The position numbers and the translations under genes were made by a program. Positions 14,988-23,031 of a DNA stretch of 23,574 bases are shown here, piece by piece. Source of the stretch: an uncultured Peptococcaceae bacterium (lineage in GTDB: Bacteria; Bacillota; Peptococcia; Peptococcales; Peptococcaceae); the NCBI GenBank assembly GCA_945949655.1, contig CAMFFG010000002.1, forward strand, positions 1 to 23,574. Direction: 5' to 3'. Below the pieces are notes generated by a model. The model searched no databases. It had not been told where the DNA came from and saw nothing but the letters and a program-made list of their open reading frames with translations. The first letter of the stretch is position 1. Each line of letters begins with the position of its first letter.

Positions 14988-16013
14988 TTAGTTTGTCTGT
15001 GTGGTCACCAATTCAGCCTGTTCCATCAGTTCAGCTGGAATTTCCACACCGATGATTTCCACAGCATCGGTATTGATCACCAGTTTCAGATCACTTGGGC
15101 CCTGAATCGGCATTTCCGCCGGAACGCTTTCGCCATTCAGAATTTTGGCTGCCATCACACCTGCATCATAGCCGATCTGATAGAAGTTGATCCCGTAAGT
15201 CAGGGTTGCCCCAGCCAGCACCTGCGATTCTTCGCCGCCTAGAGTCACCAGGCCCGCTTCGTCGGTCACACCCACTACCTGCGGCATAGCCGAAGCCACC
15301 GTATTATCGGTAGGCAGCCAGATGGCATCCACTTCGTCAACCAGGCTCTGTGCAGCCTGCTGAATATCGTTCACGCTGGATACGGTCCGTTCTTCAATGG
15401 CCAGTCCCCGTTCTGCGCATACTTCCCGCAGAATACCGACCTGTATCTGTGAATTCTTTTCGCTGGAACTGTAAATGGTACCGATGGTCTTGGCATCCGG
15501 TACGACCTGCAGCAGCAGATCGATCTGCTCTGCCACCGGTGTCATATCGTGGGTACCGGTCACATTGGTGCCCGGCGCTTCATCGCTCTCTACCAGGCCA
15601 GCCTGTTCAAAGCTGGTAATAGCTGTCCCTACAATGGGAATATCTTCTGTTGCCGTAGCCATCACCTGCGTGGCCGGTGTGGAGATCGACAGGATCATAT
15701 CTACTTCATCGGCTAAAAACTGCTGAGCAATACCCTGCAGATTGCTCTGGTCGCCCTGGGCATTCTGCTGATTGACCTGCAGATTCTTGCCTTCTTCATA
15801 ACCATTGTCCTTCAGACCATCGATCATACCCTGATTGGCCTGGTCCAGTGCACCGTGCTGCAACAACTGCACCACACCTACCTTGTAAACCTTTCCGTCC
15901 TGCGCAGCACTGCCATTGTCCTTACTGCCGCCGCAACCGGCCAGCATACCCATAGACATCGCAGCAATTGCTGCCACTGCAACACCCTTCATCAGTTTAC
16001 TGTTTTTCTTCAT
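14988..16013 (-). CDS. TrpX-like ABC substrate-binding lipoprotein 2
   Basis: A 341-residue COG2984 lipoprotein; the signal peptide MKKNSKLMKGVAVAAIAAMSMGMLAGC has its lipobox Cys at 27. It is a close tandem paralogue of copy 3 (about 88% identical residues by hand count), including an identical signal peptide and an almost identical leader (AAGGATGGAAGGATTGAAGT). It carries GTHDMTPVAEQIDLLLQ where copies 1 and 4 have GTSDxNPIExQ, so it belongs to a second ligand subtype together with copy 3. Most differences from copy 3 lie in the second half (residues 190-270 and the C-terminus). It is transcribed from its own promoter. Confidence 0.93.
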   Translation of the reverse strand: MKKNSKLMKGVAVAAIAAMSMGMLAGCGGSKDNGSAAQDGKVYKVGVVQLLQHGALDQANQGMIDGLKDNGYEEGKNLQVNQQNAQGDQSNLQGIAQQFLADEVDMILSISTPATQVMATATEDIPIVGTAITSFEQAGLVESDEAPGTNVTGTHDMTPVAEQIDLLLQVVPDAKTIGTIYSSSEKNSQIQVGILREVCAERGLAIEERTVSSVNDIQQAAQSLVDEVDAIWLPTDNTVASAMPQVVGVTDEAGLVTLGGEESQVLAGATLTYGINFYQIGYDAGVMAAKILNGESVPAEMPIQGPSDLKLVINTDAVEIIGVEIPAELMEQAELVTTQTN

Positions 16014-16077
16014 ACCACTTCAATCCTTCCATCCTTCAAAATTTCTATTTATGATCGCAATGTATCATATGTGGTCT

Positions 16078-16106
16078 ATTGTATCCTGCCTGACAGAAAA
16101 TTTCAA
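16078..16106 (-). promoter_or_regulatory. Promoter of binding-protein gene 2
   Basis: On the minus strand TTGAAA (16106-16101), 17 bases, TACAAT (16083-16078), giving a leader of about 58 bases. The rest of the gap to the gene 3 terminator (16107-16236) is AT-rich with nothing else recognisable. Confidence 0.8.
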
Positions 16107-16236
16107 TATCTATTATTTTTTTATTCTATTTTTGTACCGGATATTTCATTTTTTCTTCCAGCATTGCAAACTATCACACTTTTGCCAGCAAAACATCATT
16201 CAAAATATTTTTTATTCTGTCCAGACAATGCAATCG

Positions 16237-16270
16237 AAAAAAGAGGCATCACAGTTTCCCGTGATACCTC
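16237..16270 (-). terminator. Terminator of binding-protein gene 3
   Basis: Stem 16243-16252 with 16261-16270 (one mismatch), an 8-base loop, and six T when read leftward (16242-16237). Confidence 0.88.
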
Positions 16271-16301
16271 TCCGGCGTTATGCTGTTTGCTTTAGAATTG
16301 T

Positions 16302-17330
16302 TTATTTGGCTTCATCGGTAGTCAGCGTAGCCTGTTCCATCAAATCAGCTGGAATTTCCAAGCCAAGAGTTTTTACTGCATCCGGATTGATCACCAGATT
16401 CAGATCTGTTGGGCCCTGGATCGGCATTTCCGCCGGAACGCTTTCGCCATTCAGAATTTTAGCCGCCATCACACCGGCATCATAGCCGATCTGATAGAAG
16501 TTGATCCCGTAAGTAATGGTGCCGCCAGCGTATACCATGGATTCTTCCCCACATACTGTTACGATACCGTTTTCATCGGTCACACCTACTACCTGCGGCA
16601 TAGCCGAAGCCACCGTATTATCAGTAGGCAGCCAGATAGCATCCACTTCGCCAACCAGACTCTGTGCAGCCTGCTGGATATCGTTCACGCTGGAAATGGT
16701 CCGTTCCACTACCGTCAGACCTTTTTCCGCAGCAACTTCTTTCAGGATTCCCACCTGTACCTGCGAATTTTTTTCGCTGGAACTGTAAATGGTACCTACC
16801 GTTTTTGCATCCGGTACGACCTGCAGCAGCAGATCGATCTGTTCTGCCACCGGACTCATATCATGGGTACCGGTCACATTGGTGCCTGGCGCTTCATCGC
16901 TTTCTACCAGACCAGCCAGTTCAAAGCTGGTGATCGCTGTCCCTACGATCGGAATATCTTCTGTTGCTGTAGCCATCACCTGTGTGGCCGGTGTGGAGAT
17001 CGACAGAATAATATCTACTTCGTCAGCTAAAAACTGCTGCGCAATACCCTGCAGATTGCTCTGATCGCCCTGGGCATTCTGCTGATTGATCTGCAGATTT
17101 TTGCCTTCTTCATACCCATTGTCCTTCAAACCATCGATCATACCCTGATTGGCCTGATCCAGCGCACCATGCTGCACCAATTGTACAACGCCTACTTTGT
17201 AAACCTTACCGTCCTGCGCCGCGTCACTGCTGGCATCCTTGCTGCCGCCGCAACCGGCCAGCATCCCCATGGACATAGCAGCAATGGCTGCCACTGCAAC
17301 ACCCTTCATCAGTTTACTGTTTTTCTTCAT
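16302..17330 (-). CDS. TrpX-like ABC substrate-binding lipoprotein 3
   Basis: A 342-residue COG2984 lipoprotein with the same signal peptide as copy 2 (lipobox Cys27), and the GTHDMSPVAEQ subtype motif. Its start is an ATG with AAGGAT about 9 bases upstream. No promoter of the TTGAAA/TACAAT type is visible in the 111-base gap behind it. That gap instead holds a weak terminator and then a strong GC-rich hairpin, so the gene is probably expressed by read-through from copy 4. It ends at a good terminator. With copy 2 it is the product of a recent tandem duplication. Confidence 0.93.
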   Translation of the reverse strand: MKKNSKLMKGVAVAAIAAMSMGMLAGCGGSKDASSDAAQDGKVYKVGVVQLVQHGALDQANQGMIDGLKDNGYEEGKNLQINQQNAQGDQSNLQGIAQQFLADEVDIILSISTPATQVMATATEDIPIVGTAITSFELAGLVESDEAPGTNVTGTHDMSPVAEQIDLLLQVVPDAKTVGTIYSSSEKNSQVQVGILKEVAAEKGLTVVERTISSVNDIQQAAQSLVGEVDAIWLPTDNTVASAMPQVVGVTDENGIVTVCGEESMVYAGGTITYGINFYQIGYDAGVMAAKILNGESVPAEMPIQGPTDLNLVINPDAVKTLGLEIPADLMEQATLTTDEAK

Positions 17331-17377
17331 ACTACTTCAATCCTTCCATCCTTCAGAATTTCTCTGCCTGCTTTATT

Positions 17378-17409
17378 CCACACCGCGGTGACAGATAACC
17401 GCGGTGTGG
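17378..17409 (-). other. Intercistronic GC-rich hairpin between binding-protein genes 4 and 3
   Basis: A 12-bp perfect stem, CCACACCGCGGT (17378-17389) with ACCGCGGTGTGG (17398-17409), and an 8-base loop. There is no T-run on either strand, so it is not a normal terminator. In the leftward message it would lie about 50 bases ahead of the gene 3 start, where it could protect the RNA 5' end after cleavage. Confidence 0.75.
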
Positions 17410-17410
17410 C

Positions 17411-17431
17411 AAAAAAGATACATTCGTATCT
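17411..17431 (-). terminator. Weak terminator after binding-protein gene 4
   Basis: A 6-bp stem, AGATAC (17416-17421) with GTATCT (17426-17431), a 4-base loop and a run of T in the leftward transcript. The stem is short and AT-rich, so partial termination is likely. Confidence 0.5.
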
Positions 17432-17441
17432 GATTTGCCTC

Positions 17442-18482
17442 TTATTCTGCAGTGGAACCAGTGGTTACCTGAGTTGCACCTTCCATAATATCAGCTGGAA
17501 TTTCAATACCCAGTGCTGCTACTGCATCGGTATTCACAATAGCAACGCAGTCTTCTTCCGGCATATACTGGATCGGCATTTCAGCAGGAACACTTTCCCC
17601 GCTTAAAATTTTAGCAGCCATCACACCGGCATTATAGCCCAGTTTATAGTAGCTGAAGCCGTAAGTGGCAGTACCGCCGGCTCTTACCATGGATTCTTCC
17701 CCACAGATCGTTACAATGCCGTTTTCATCGGTCACGCCGATTACCTGTGGCATAGCAGATGCCACGTTGTTGTCCGTTGGCAGCCATAAAGCGTCCACTT
17801 CGCCAACCAGGCTCTGTGCAGCCTGCTGAATATCGTTTACATTGGAGATGGTTCTTGCTTCCACCGTCAGGCCCATTTCACCGGCAATCTGTTCCAGAAT
17901 ATCTACCTGGATCTGAGAGTTGGTTTCACTGGCAGTGTAAACCGTACCGATCACCTTTGCATCCGGCACGATCTGTAATAACAGATTCAACTGTGCTTCG
18001 ATGGGGTTCATATCGCTGGTACCGGTTACGTTGGTGCCAGGTGCTTCATCGCTTTCCACCAGTTTTGCACCGGTGTAGCTGGTGATGGCAGTCCCTACAA
18101 TAGGAATATCTTCGGTTGCAGCAGCCATCACCTGTGCGGCCGGTGTTGCGATTGCCAGAATGATATCACTTTCGTTGGAAACAAACTGCTGGGCAATATT
18201 CTGCAGATTACTCTGATCACCCTGGGCATTCTGCTGGTCGATTACCAGATTTTTTCCTTCTTCATAACCATTGTCTTTCAGACCGTCGATCATACCCTGA
18301 TTGGCCTGATCCAGTGCGCCGTGCTGAACCAGCTGCACTACGCCTACTTTATAGGTTTTGCCATCTTCTGCGCTCTGCTGTGCGCCACTGTCTTTACTGC
18401 CGCCGCAGCCGGCCAGCATCCCCATGGACATTGCGGCAATGGCAACCACTGCAACGCCTTTCATCCAACTTTTTTTCATCAT
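17442..18482 (-). CDS. TrpX-like ABC substrate-binding lipoprotein 4 (first in the array)
   Basis: A 346-residue COG2984 lipoprotein; its signal peptide MMKKSWMKGVAVVAIAAMSMGMLAGC ends at lipobox Cys26. The mature part keeps VGVVQLVQHGALDQANQGMIDGL and LPTDNNVASAMPQV, but has IATPAAQ and GTSDMNPIEAQ, the subtype shared with copy 1. The start at 18482 follows AAGGGA by about 9 bases; an ATG directly after (18479) is an alternative. The frame open to 18524 includes the leader hairpin and is unlikely to be coding. It has its own promoter and probably feeds copy 3 by read-through. By family analogy the ligand would be tryptophan, tyrosine or a similar small molecule. Confidence 0.93.
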   Translation of the reverse strand: MMKKSWMKGVAVVAIAAMSMGMLAGCGGSKDSGAQQSAEDGKTYKVGVVQLVQHGALDQANQGMIDGLKDNGYEEGKNLVIDQQNAQGDQSNLQNIAQQFVSNESDIILAIATPAAQVMAAATEDIPIVGTAITSYTGAKLVESDEAPGTNVTGTSDMNPIEAQLNLLLQIVPDAKVIGTVYTASETNSQIQVDILEQIAGEMGLTVEARTISNVNDIQQAAQSLVGEVDALWLPTDNNVASAMPQVIGVTDENGIVTICGEESMVRAGGTATYGFSYYKLGYNAGVMAAKILSGESVPAEMPIQYMPEEDCVAIVNTDAVAALGIEIPADIMEGATQVTTGSTAE

Positions 18483-18511
18483 TGTTTCGCGTCCCTTCAA
18501 ATTTTTATTTC

Positions 18512-18533
18512 TTACACCCCCCAATAGGTGTAA
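18512..18533 (-). promoter_or_regulatory. Hairpin in the leader of binding-protein gene 4
   Basis: A 7-bp stem (TTACACC with GGTGTAA) and an 8-base loop near the 5' end of the predicted leader. No T-run and no recognisable riboswitch or T-box follow; it may stabilise the message. Confidence 0.45.
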
Positions 18534-18542
18534 CTTGTTCCT

Positions 18543-18571
18543 ATTGTACTCAATTTAGAATTGCTTTGCAA
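18543..18571 (-). promoter_or_regulatory. Promoter of binding-protein genes 4 and 3
   Basis: On the minus strand TTGCAA (18571-18566), 17 bases, TACAAT (18548-18543); leader about 55 bases. Confidence 0.75.
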
Positions 18572-18671
18572 GGCATAATATTGAATTTTTATCCACTTTT
18601 TTATCATAAATAATACCGAAAAGATTTCTTCATCCTATAGATTCATTCAGTAAAATCATCCTATATCCATC

Positions 18672-19247
18672 TCATTTCTGCTTTTCTTTTATGATCTGCA
18701 CAGCCAGCGGCGGATAATTGGGCCGATTGTAAAAATCGGTCACCAGCACCGTATACCGTTTATGATCTAGCTGTTTCAGCCAGTGCAGCACAGCGTCCCG
18801 CTCGGCAAAGCCTGTATCGCCGCCGTGATAGATGGCCAGCGAAATCATCCCCAGCGGCTTTAACAGCTGCAGGCTCTGTTCCAGTGCTGCAATGGTGGTT
18901 TCCGCTTTTGTGGCAATGGCATGGTCGCCGCCGGGCAGATAGCCCAGATTGAACATCACTGCATCCACTGTCTCCGGCGCTGCATAAGCATCCATATGTT
19001 CATGGCCGTCCAGCACCAGCTGCACCCGCTTTGTCATCTGATGCTTCTGCAGCAGCGCTGCGGTCGCCTCCAACGCCGCCGGCTGCACATCCATACTCAG
19101 CACGCGGCCCTTCTCTCCCACCAGTTCGGCCAGAAACAGCGTATCATGTCCCTTACCCATAGTGGCGTCTATACAGAACGCCCCGTTACAGATTGACAGC
19201 TGTAAAGATTGCTGTAATAAACGAATTGTATTGACTGATTGGCTCAA
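18672..19247 (-). CDS. mnmM: tRNA mnm5s2U biosynthesis methyltransferase MnmM (YtqB family)
   Basis: A 191-residue class I SAM-dependent methyltransferase of the PF06962 family. The SAM-binding loop is CIDATMGKGHDTLFLAELVG, the acidic strand LSMDVQ, and NLGYLPGGDHAIAT is the hallmark of the YtqB group. B. subtilis YtqB (MnmM) methylates the nm5s2U wobble base of tRNAs to mnm5s2U. The start is taken as TTG at 19247 because GGAGGTG (19260-19254) is 6 bases upstream and this gives the size of the B. subtilis protein; no ATG fits. The frame open to 19340 would run through the promoter region. It is divergent from the PTS-like gene. Confidence 0.88.
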   Translation of the reverse strand: MSQSVNTIRLLQQSLQLSICNGAFCIDATMGKGHDTLFLAELVGEKGRVLSMDVQPAALEATAALLQKHQMTKRVQLVLDGHEHMDAYAAPETVDAVMFNLGYLPGGDHAIATKAETTIAALEQSLQLLKPLGMISLAIYHGGDTGFAERDAVLHWLKQLDHKRYTVLVTDFYNRPNYPPLAVQIIKEKQK

Positions 19248-19263
19248 AATGGCCACCTCCCGC

Positions 19264-19313
19264 TTGTTCTTTTGAGTTATTTGTGTATATAATGATATAT
19301 CTTTTACCGACAA
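19264..19313. promoter_or_regulatory. Overlapping divergent promoters
   Basis: Rightward: TTGTTC (19264-19269), 18 bases, TATAAT (19288-19293). Leftward: TTGTCG (19313-19308), 16 bases, TATATA (19291-19286). The -35 boxes are weak, but the AT-rich core is the only promoter-like stretch in the 87-base gap. Confidence 0.4.
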
Positions 19314-19334
19314 TTCTGTCAAGGGGGATTTATC

Positions 19335-20399
19335 TTGCAAACATTAAAAAAATGGCTCAACAAAGTTTTTATCGACGGACTCAGCGGCATGGCCACCGGC
19401 CTTTTTGCCACACTGATCATCGGTACCATCATCCAGCAGGTCGGAAATCTGATCGGTGGCTCTGCAGGCAGTACCATCTTTCTGATCGGTAAAATGGCTG
19501 CTGCTGTCACCGGCGCCGGCATTGGCTGCGGTGTAGCACATCGCTTCAAAGAACCTCCACTGGTATTATTATCTGCCGCCACAGCCGGTATGGTAGGTGC
19601 ATTTGCTTCTAAAATTTTAGCAGGTACCGTGCTGACCGACGGTGTCATCCATCTGGCTGGCCCTGGCGAACCTTTAGGCGCTTTTATTGCCGCCTATGTA
19701 GCCATCGAGATCGGCCATCTGGTTTCGGGCAAAACAAAAGTGGACATCCTGGTTACACCCTTCTGCGGTATTCTTTCCGGCTCTGCAGTCGGCCTTATTC
19801 TGGGGCCTCCAATCTCCGCCTTTATGGTATGGCTCGGCTCTCTCATCAACTGGGGCACCGTGCAGCAGCCATTCCTGATGGGCATTATCGTCTCTGTACT
19901 GATGGGTATTATTTTAACGCTGCCCATCAGCTCCGCCGCTTTAGGCATTATTCTGAATCTGAACGGTATCGCAGCCGGTGCCGCTGTGGTGGGCTGCTGC
20001 TGCAACATGGTAGGCTTTGCCGTAGCCAGCTATCGGGAAAACAAAATCGGTGGTCTGCTGGCCCAGGGTCTAGGCACCAGTATGCTGCAGATCGGTAACA
20101 TCGTGCGCAAACCTGTCATCTGGCTGCCGGCTATTATCGCCAGCGCCATTTTAGGACCGGTATCCACCATGGTATTCGGCATGACCAGTAACGCCACCGG
20201 TTCCGGCATGGGCAGCGCCGGTCTGGTTGGACAGATCATGACCTTCCAGACCATGACAGAAACCTTACCCGCCGGTACCGTGCTGTTTCAGATCGCACTG
20301 ATGCACTTTATTCTGCCAGCCATCATCGCCTTTGCAGTATCTGAATTTATGCGCAAAAAAGGCTGGATCAAAGATGGCGACATGAAACTGGATGTATAA
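19335..20399 (+). CDS. PTS EIIC-like membrane protein (PF13303 family)
   Basis: A 354-residue, very hydrophobic protein with about 8-10 membrane segments, rich in Gly and Ala. The opening (LKKWLNKVFIDGLSGMATGLFATLIIGTIIQQVG) and the segments LPISSAALGIILNLNGIAAGAA and GCCCNMVGFAVASYRENKIGGLLAQGLGTSMLQIGNI match the 'PTS_EIIC_2' family. No EIIA or EIIB domain and no sugar gene is nearby, so transport of a phosphorylated sugar is not supported; the family's substrate is largely unknown. The start is TTG at 19335 because AAGGGGGA (19321-19328) ends 6 bases before it and no ATG is close. It ends at a bidirectional terminator facing gyrA. Confidence 0.85.
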   Translation: MQTLKKWLNKVFIDGLSGMATGLFATLIIGTIIQQVGNLIGGSAGSTIFLIGKMAAAVTGAGIGCGVAHRFKEPPLVLLSAATAGMVGAFASKILAGTVLTDGVIHLAGPGEPLGAFIAAYVAIEIGHLVSGKTKVDILVTPFCGILSGSAVGLILGPPISAFMVWLGSLINWGTVQQPFLMGIIVSVLMGIILTLPISSAALGIILNLNGIAAGAAVVGCCCNMVGFAVASYRENKIGGLLAQGLGTSMLQIGNIVRKPVIWLPAIIASAILGPVSTMVFGMTSNATGSGMGSAGLVGQIMTFQTMTETLPAGTVLFQIALMHFILPAIIAFAVSEFMRKKGWIKDGDMKLDV

Positions 20400-20449
20400 C
20401 ACATCTCTGCCATTCTGATTTTTTAAAATTTTTTATTATAAAGAGATAA

Positions 20450-20497
20450 AAAGAGCAACGGCTATCTTCTCTGGTACACAGAGTTCCGTTGCTCTTT
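20450..20497. terminator. Bidirectional terminator between the PTS-like gene and gyrA
   Basis: A 12-bp stem, AAAGAGCAACGG (20450-20461) with CCGTTGCTCTTT (20486-20497), and a 24-base loop. T-rich tails follow on both strands, as suits two converging genes. Confidence 0.9.
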
Positions 20498-20555
20498 CTT
20501 TTGTTCTATCTATTTTGATTGCGCCTGCAAAACAGTCTGATCACTGCCGCTCTAT

Positions 20556-23018
20556 TTATTCAAACAGCTTCTGTTCTTTCTGATCGCTTTCATGTTCTGC
20601 CACGCGCGCCATGGATACTACTGTATCATGTTCGGCAACTTTCATGATGGTCACACCCTGGGTGGTACGTCCCATAGAAGAAATTTCATCTACTTTAATG
20701 CGGATGATAATGCCTTCTTTAGAGATAGCCATAATTTCTTCGCCATCTTTTACAACCAGTGCGCCGACGATCTCGCCATTGCGTGCGCTTGGACGAACGG
20801 TGAATACGCCTTTGCCGCCTCTGGCCTGCTGCCGGTATTCGCTTAGTGGTGTTCGTTTGCCATAGCCATTGGCAGTGATCACCAGCAGTTCGCCTTCATC
20901 CCGTACCACTTCCATGCCGACTACATAGTCGTCGTCCATCAGTTTAATACCGCGAACACCTTTGGTAGCCCGGGCCATTGGCCGTGCTTCTTCTTCGGCA
21001 AAGCGGATGGCCTGTCCGCCAGCTGTTACCAGAATCATATCTTGTTTGCCATCGGTCAGCTGTACACCGATCAGTTCATCGTTGTCTTCCAGATTAATAG
21101 CAATGATTCCATCACGGCGGGAGGTATCATATTCGGCCAGCGGTGTTTTCTTCACCACACCCAGACGGGTAGCGGCCATCAGATACATTTCTTCTTCAAA
21201 TTTTTTCAGCGGGATCACTGTGGTGATTTTTTCATCACCGGTAATATTCAGCAGATTTACGATGGCCGTGCCTTTAGCCTGTCGCCCTGCTTCCGGAATT
21301 TCGTACACCTTCAGGCGATAACATTTGCCTTTATTGGTGAAGAAGATCAGGAAGTTGTGAGTGCTGGTGGTGAAGATCTGTTCTACAAAATCCTCTTCTT
21401 TGGTGGTCATGGCGGTAATGCCGCGACCACCCCGTTTCTGGCTCTTGTAGGTATCACTTGGCATCCGTTTGATATAACCGGTATGGCTGATGGTGATAAC
21501 CACATCTTCTTCCTCGATCAGATCTTCCAGTTCCAGCTTGTCCTCGTAATTGCTGATCTGGCTTCTTCTGGTGTCGGCGTATTTTTCTTTGATCTGCAGC
21601 AGTTCATCTTTAATGATCTGCAGTAGCTTGCCTTCATCAGCCAGAATACTTCTGTAGTAAGTGATTTTTTCGTACAGATCTGCCAGTTCTTCTTCCAGTT
21701 TTTCTCTGGCCAGACCGGTCAGACGGCGCAGCTGCATTTCAATTACAGCCTGGGCCTGCTTGTCTGTCAGACCAAAACGCTGATTTAACCGCTCCTTAGA
21801 TTCAGGATCATTTTTGGAGGAACGGATGATTTTTACCACTTCATCGATATTATCGACGGCGATCTTCAGCCCTTCCACAATATGAGCCCGCTCTTCCGCT
21901 TTGGCCAGATCATATTTGGTCCGGCGGGTCACTACATTTTCCTGATGGTCAATGTAGTAGTTCAGCATCTGTTTTAATGTTAAGATCTGCGGCATACCGT
22001 TGACCAGCGCCAGCATGATCACACCAAAGTTATCCTGCAGCTGGGTATTTTTATACAGCTGATTCAGGATCACCTGCGGATTGACATCGCGGCGCAGTTC
22101 AATGACAATGCGCATCCCTTTGCGGTCCGACTCATCCCGCAGATCGGTGATACCGTCGATTTTTTTATCCCGGGCCAGCTCGGCGATTTTCTCAATTAAG
22201 CGAGCTTTGTTGACCTGATAGGGGATCTCTGTTACCACAATGCGGTTCTTGCCGTTGTTCATCGGCTCGATCTCGCTTCTGGAACGCACTTTAATGGAGC
22301 CGCGGCCAGTCAGATAAGCGTCCTCAATGCCCTTGCGGCCTAAAATGATACCGCCGCCGGGGAAGTCAGGTCCTTTGATATATTTCATCAGTTCTTTATC
22401 AGGCAGATCTCTGTTTTCGATCAGGGCCACCACACCATCGATGGCTTCGCCCAGATTGTGAGGCGGAATATTGGTGGCCATCCCCACTGCGATCCCCGAG
22501 GACCCATTTACCAGCAGGTTGGGATAACGGCTTGGCAGCACCAGCGGTTCTTCCAGCGATTCATCGTAGTTGGGGCCAAAATCTACCGTGTTTTTTTCCA
22601 GATCAGCCAGCATTTCCAGCGTCAGCCTGGTCATTTTGGCTTCGGTATAACGCATGGCAGCGGCGGAGTCACCGTCCACCGAACCAAAGTTTCCCTGGCC
22701 ATCCACCAGCGGATAACGGATGTTAAAATCCTGTGCCAGACGCACCATGGCATCATACACCGAAATATCCCCGTGTGGATGATACTTGGCCAGCACATCG
22801 CCGACGATGTGCGGTGATTTTTTATGTTTTTTATCCGGCGTCATGCCGTTTTTATACATGGAAAACAATATGCGGCGATGAACCGGTTTTAAGCCATCGC
22901 GCACATCGGGCAGCGCCCGGCTGGTGATTACGCTCATGGCATAGTCGATAAAGGATGTCTGCAGCTCATTTTCCATCACAGTGGGCATAATTTTCCCGTG
23001 ATTAAATTCCAGTTCCAT
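20556..23018 (-). CDS. gyrA: DNA gyrase subunit A
   Basis: An 820-residue GyrA; with GyrB it introduces negative supercoils. The catalytic Tyr is at 124 (AAMRYTE). The breakage-reunion domain is followed by a C-terminal beta-propeller with the GyrA box QKRGGRG, which separates gyrase from topoisomerase IV. The quinolone-contact helix reads [12 protein letters not shown]: Ile85 takes the place of E. coli Ser83, and Asp89 (E. coli Asp87) is kept. The ATG at 23018 is chosen because AAGGAGG (23033-23027) is 8 bases upstream; the GTG at 23027 overlaps that site. The start is 13 bases after the gyrB stop and the ribosome binding site overlaps that stop codon, so the pair is coupled. Length is normal. 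Confidence 0.98.
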   Translation of the reverse strand: MELEFNHGKIMPTVMENELQTSFIDYAMSVITSRALPDVRDGLKPVHRRILFSMYKNGMTPDKKHKKSPHIVGDVLAKYHPHGDISVYDAMVRLAQDFNIRYPLVDGQGNFGSVDGDSAAAMRYTEAKMTRLTLEMLADLEKNTVDFGPNYDESLEEPLVLPSRYPNLLVNGSSGIAVGMATNIPPHNLGEAIDGVVALIENRDLPDKELMKYIKGPDFPGGGIILGRKGIEDAYLTGRGSIKVRSRSEIEPMNNGKNRIVVTEIPYQVNKARLIEKIAELARDKKIDGITDLRDESDRKGMRIVIELRRDVNPQVILNQLYKNTQLQDNFGVIMLALVNGMPQILTLKQMLNYYIDHQENVVTRRTKYDLAKAEERAHIVEGLKIAVDNIDEVVKIIRSSKNDPESKERLNQRFGLTDKQAQAVIEMQLRRLTGLAREKLEEELADLYEKITYYRSILADEGKLLQIIKDELLQIKEKYADTRRSQISNYEDKLELEDLIEEEDVVITISHTGYIKRMPSDTYKSQKRGGRGITAMTTKEEDFVEQIFTTSTHNFLIFFTNKGKCYRLKVYEIPEAGRQAKGTAIVNLLNITGDEKITTVIPLKKFEEEMYLMAATRLGVVKKTPLAEYDTSRRDGIIAINLEDNDELIGVQLTDGKQDMILVTAGGQAIRFAEEEARPMARATKGVRGIKLMDDDYVVGMEVVRDEGELLVITANGYGKRTPLSEYRQQARGGKGVFTVRPSARNGEIVGALVVKDGEEIMAISKEGIIIRIKVDEISSMGRTTQGVTIMKVAEHDTVVSMARVAEHESDQKEQKLFE

Positions 23019-23031
23019 TCCGAGCACCTCC

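Noticed and set aside
15855..16485. Rightward ORFs spanning binding-protein genes 2 and 3
   Set aside because: Shadows of repeated lipoprotein genes; they recur in each copy because the underlying DNA is duplicated.
13819..18482. Repeated DNA that might be taken for a repeat array
   Set aside because: The repeats are approximately 1-kb paralogous genes, not short direct repeats with spacers; not CRISPR.
18482..18497. parS-like TTGTTTCGCGTCCCTT upstream of binding-protein gene 4
   Set aside because: Too many mismatches and no dyad symmetry.
18589..18597. DnaA-box-like TTATCCACT
   Set aside because: A single near-match in AT-rich DNA; no cluster, so no support for an origin here.
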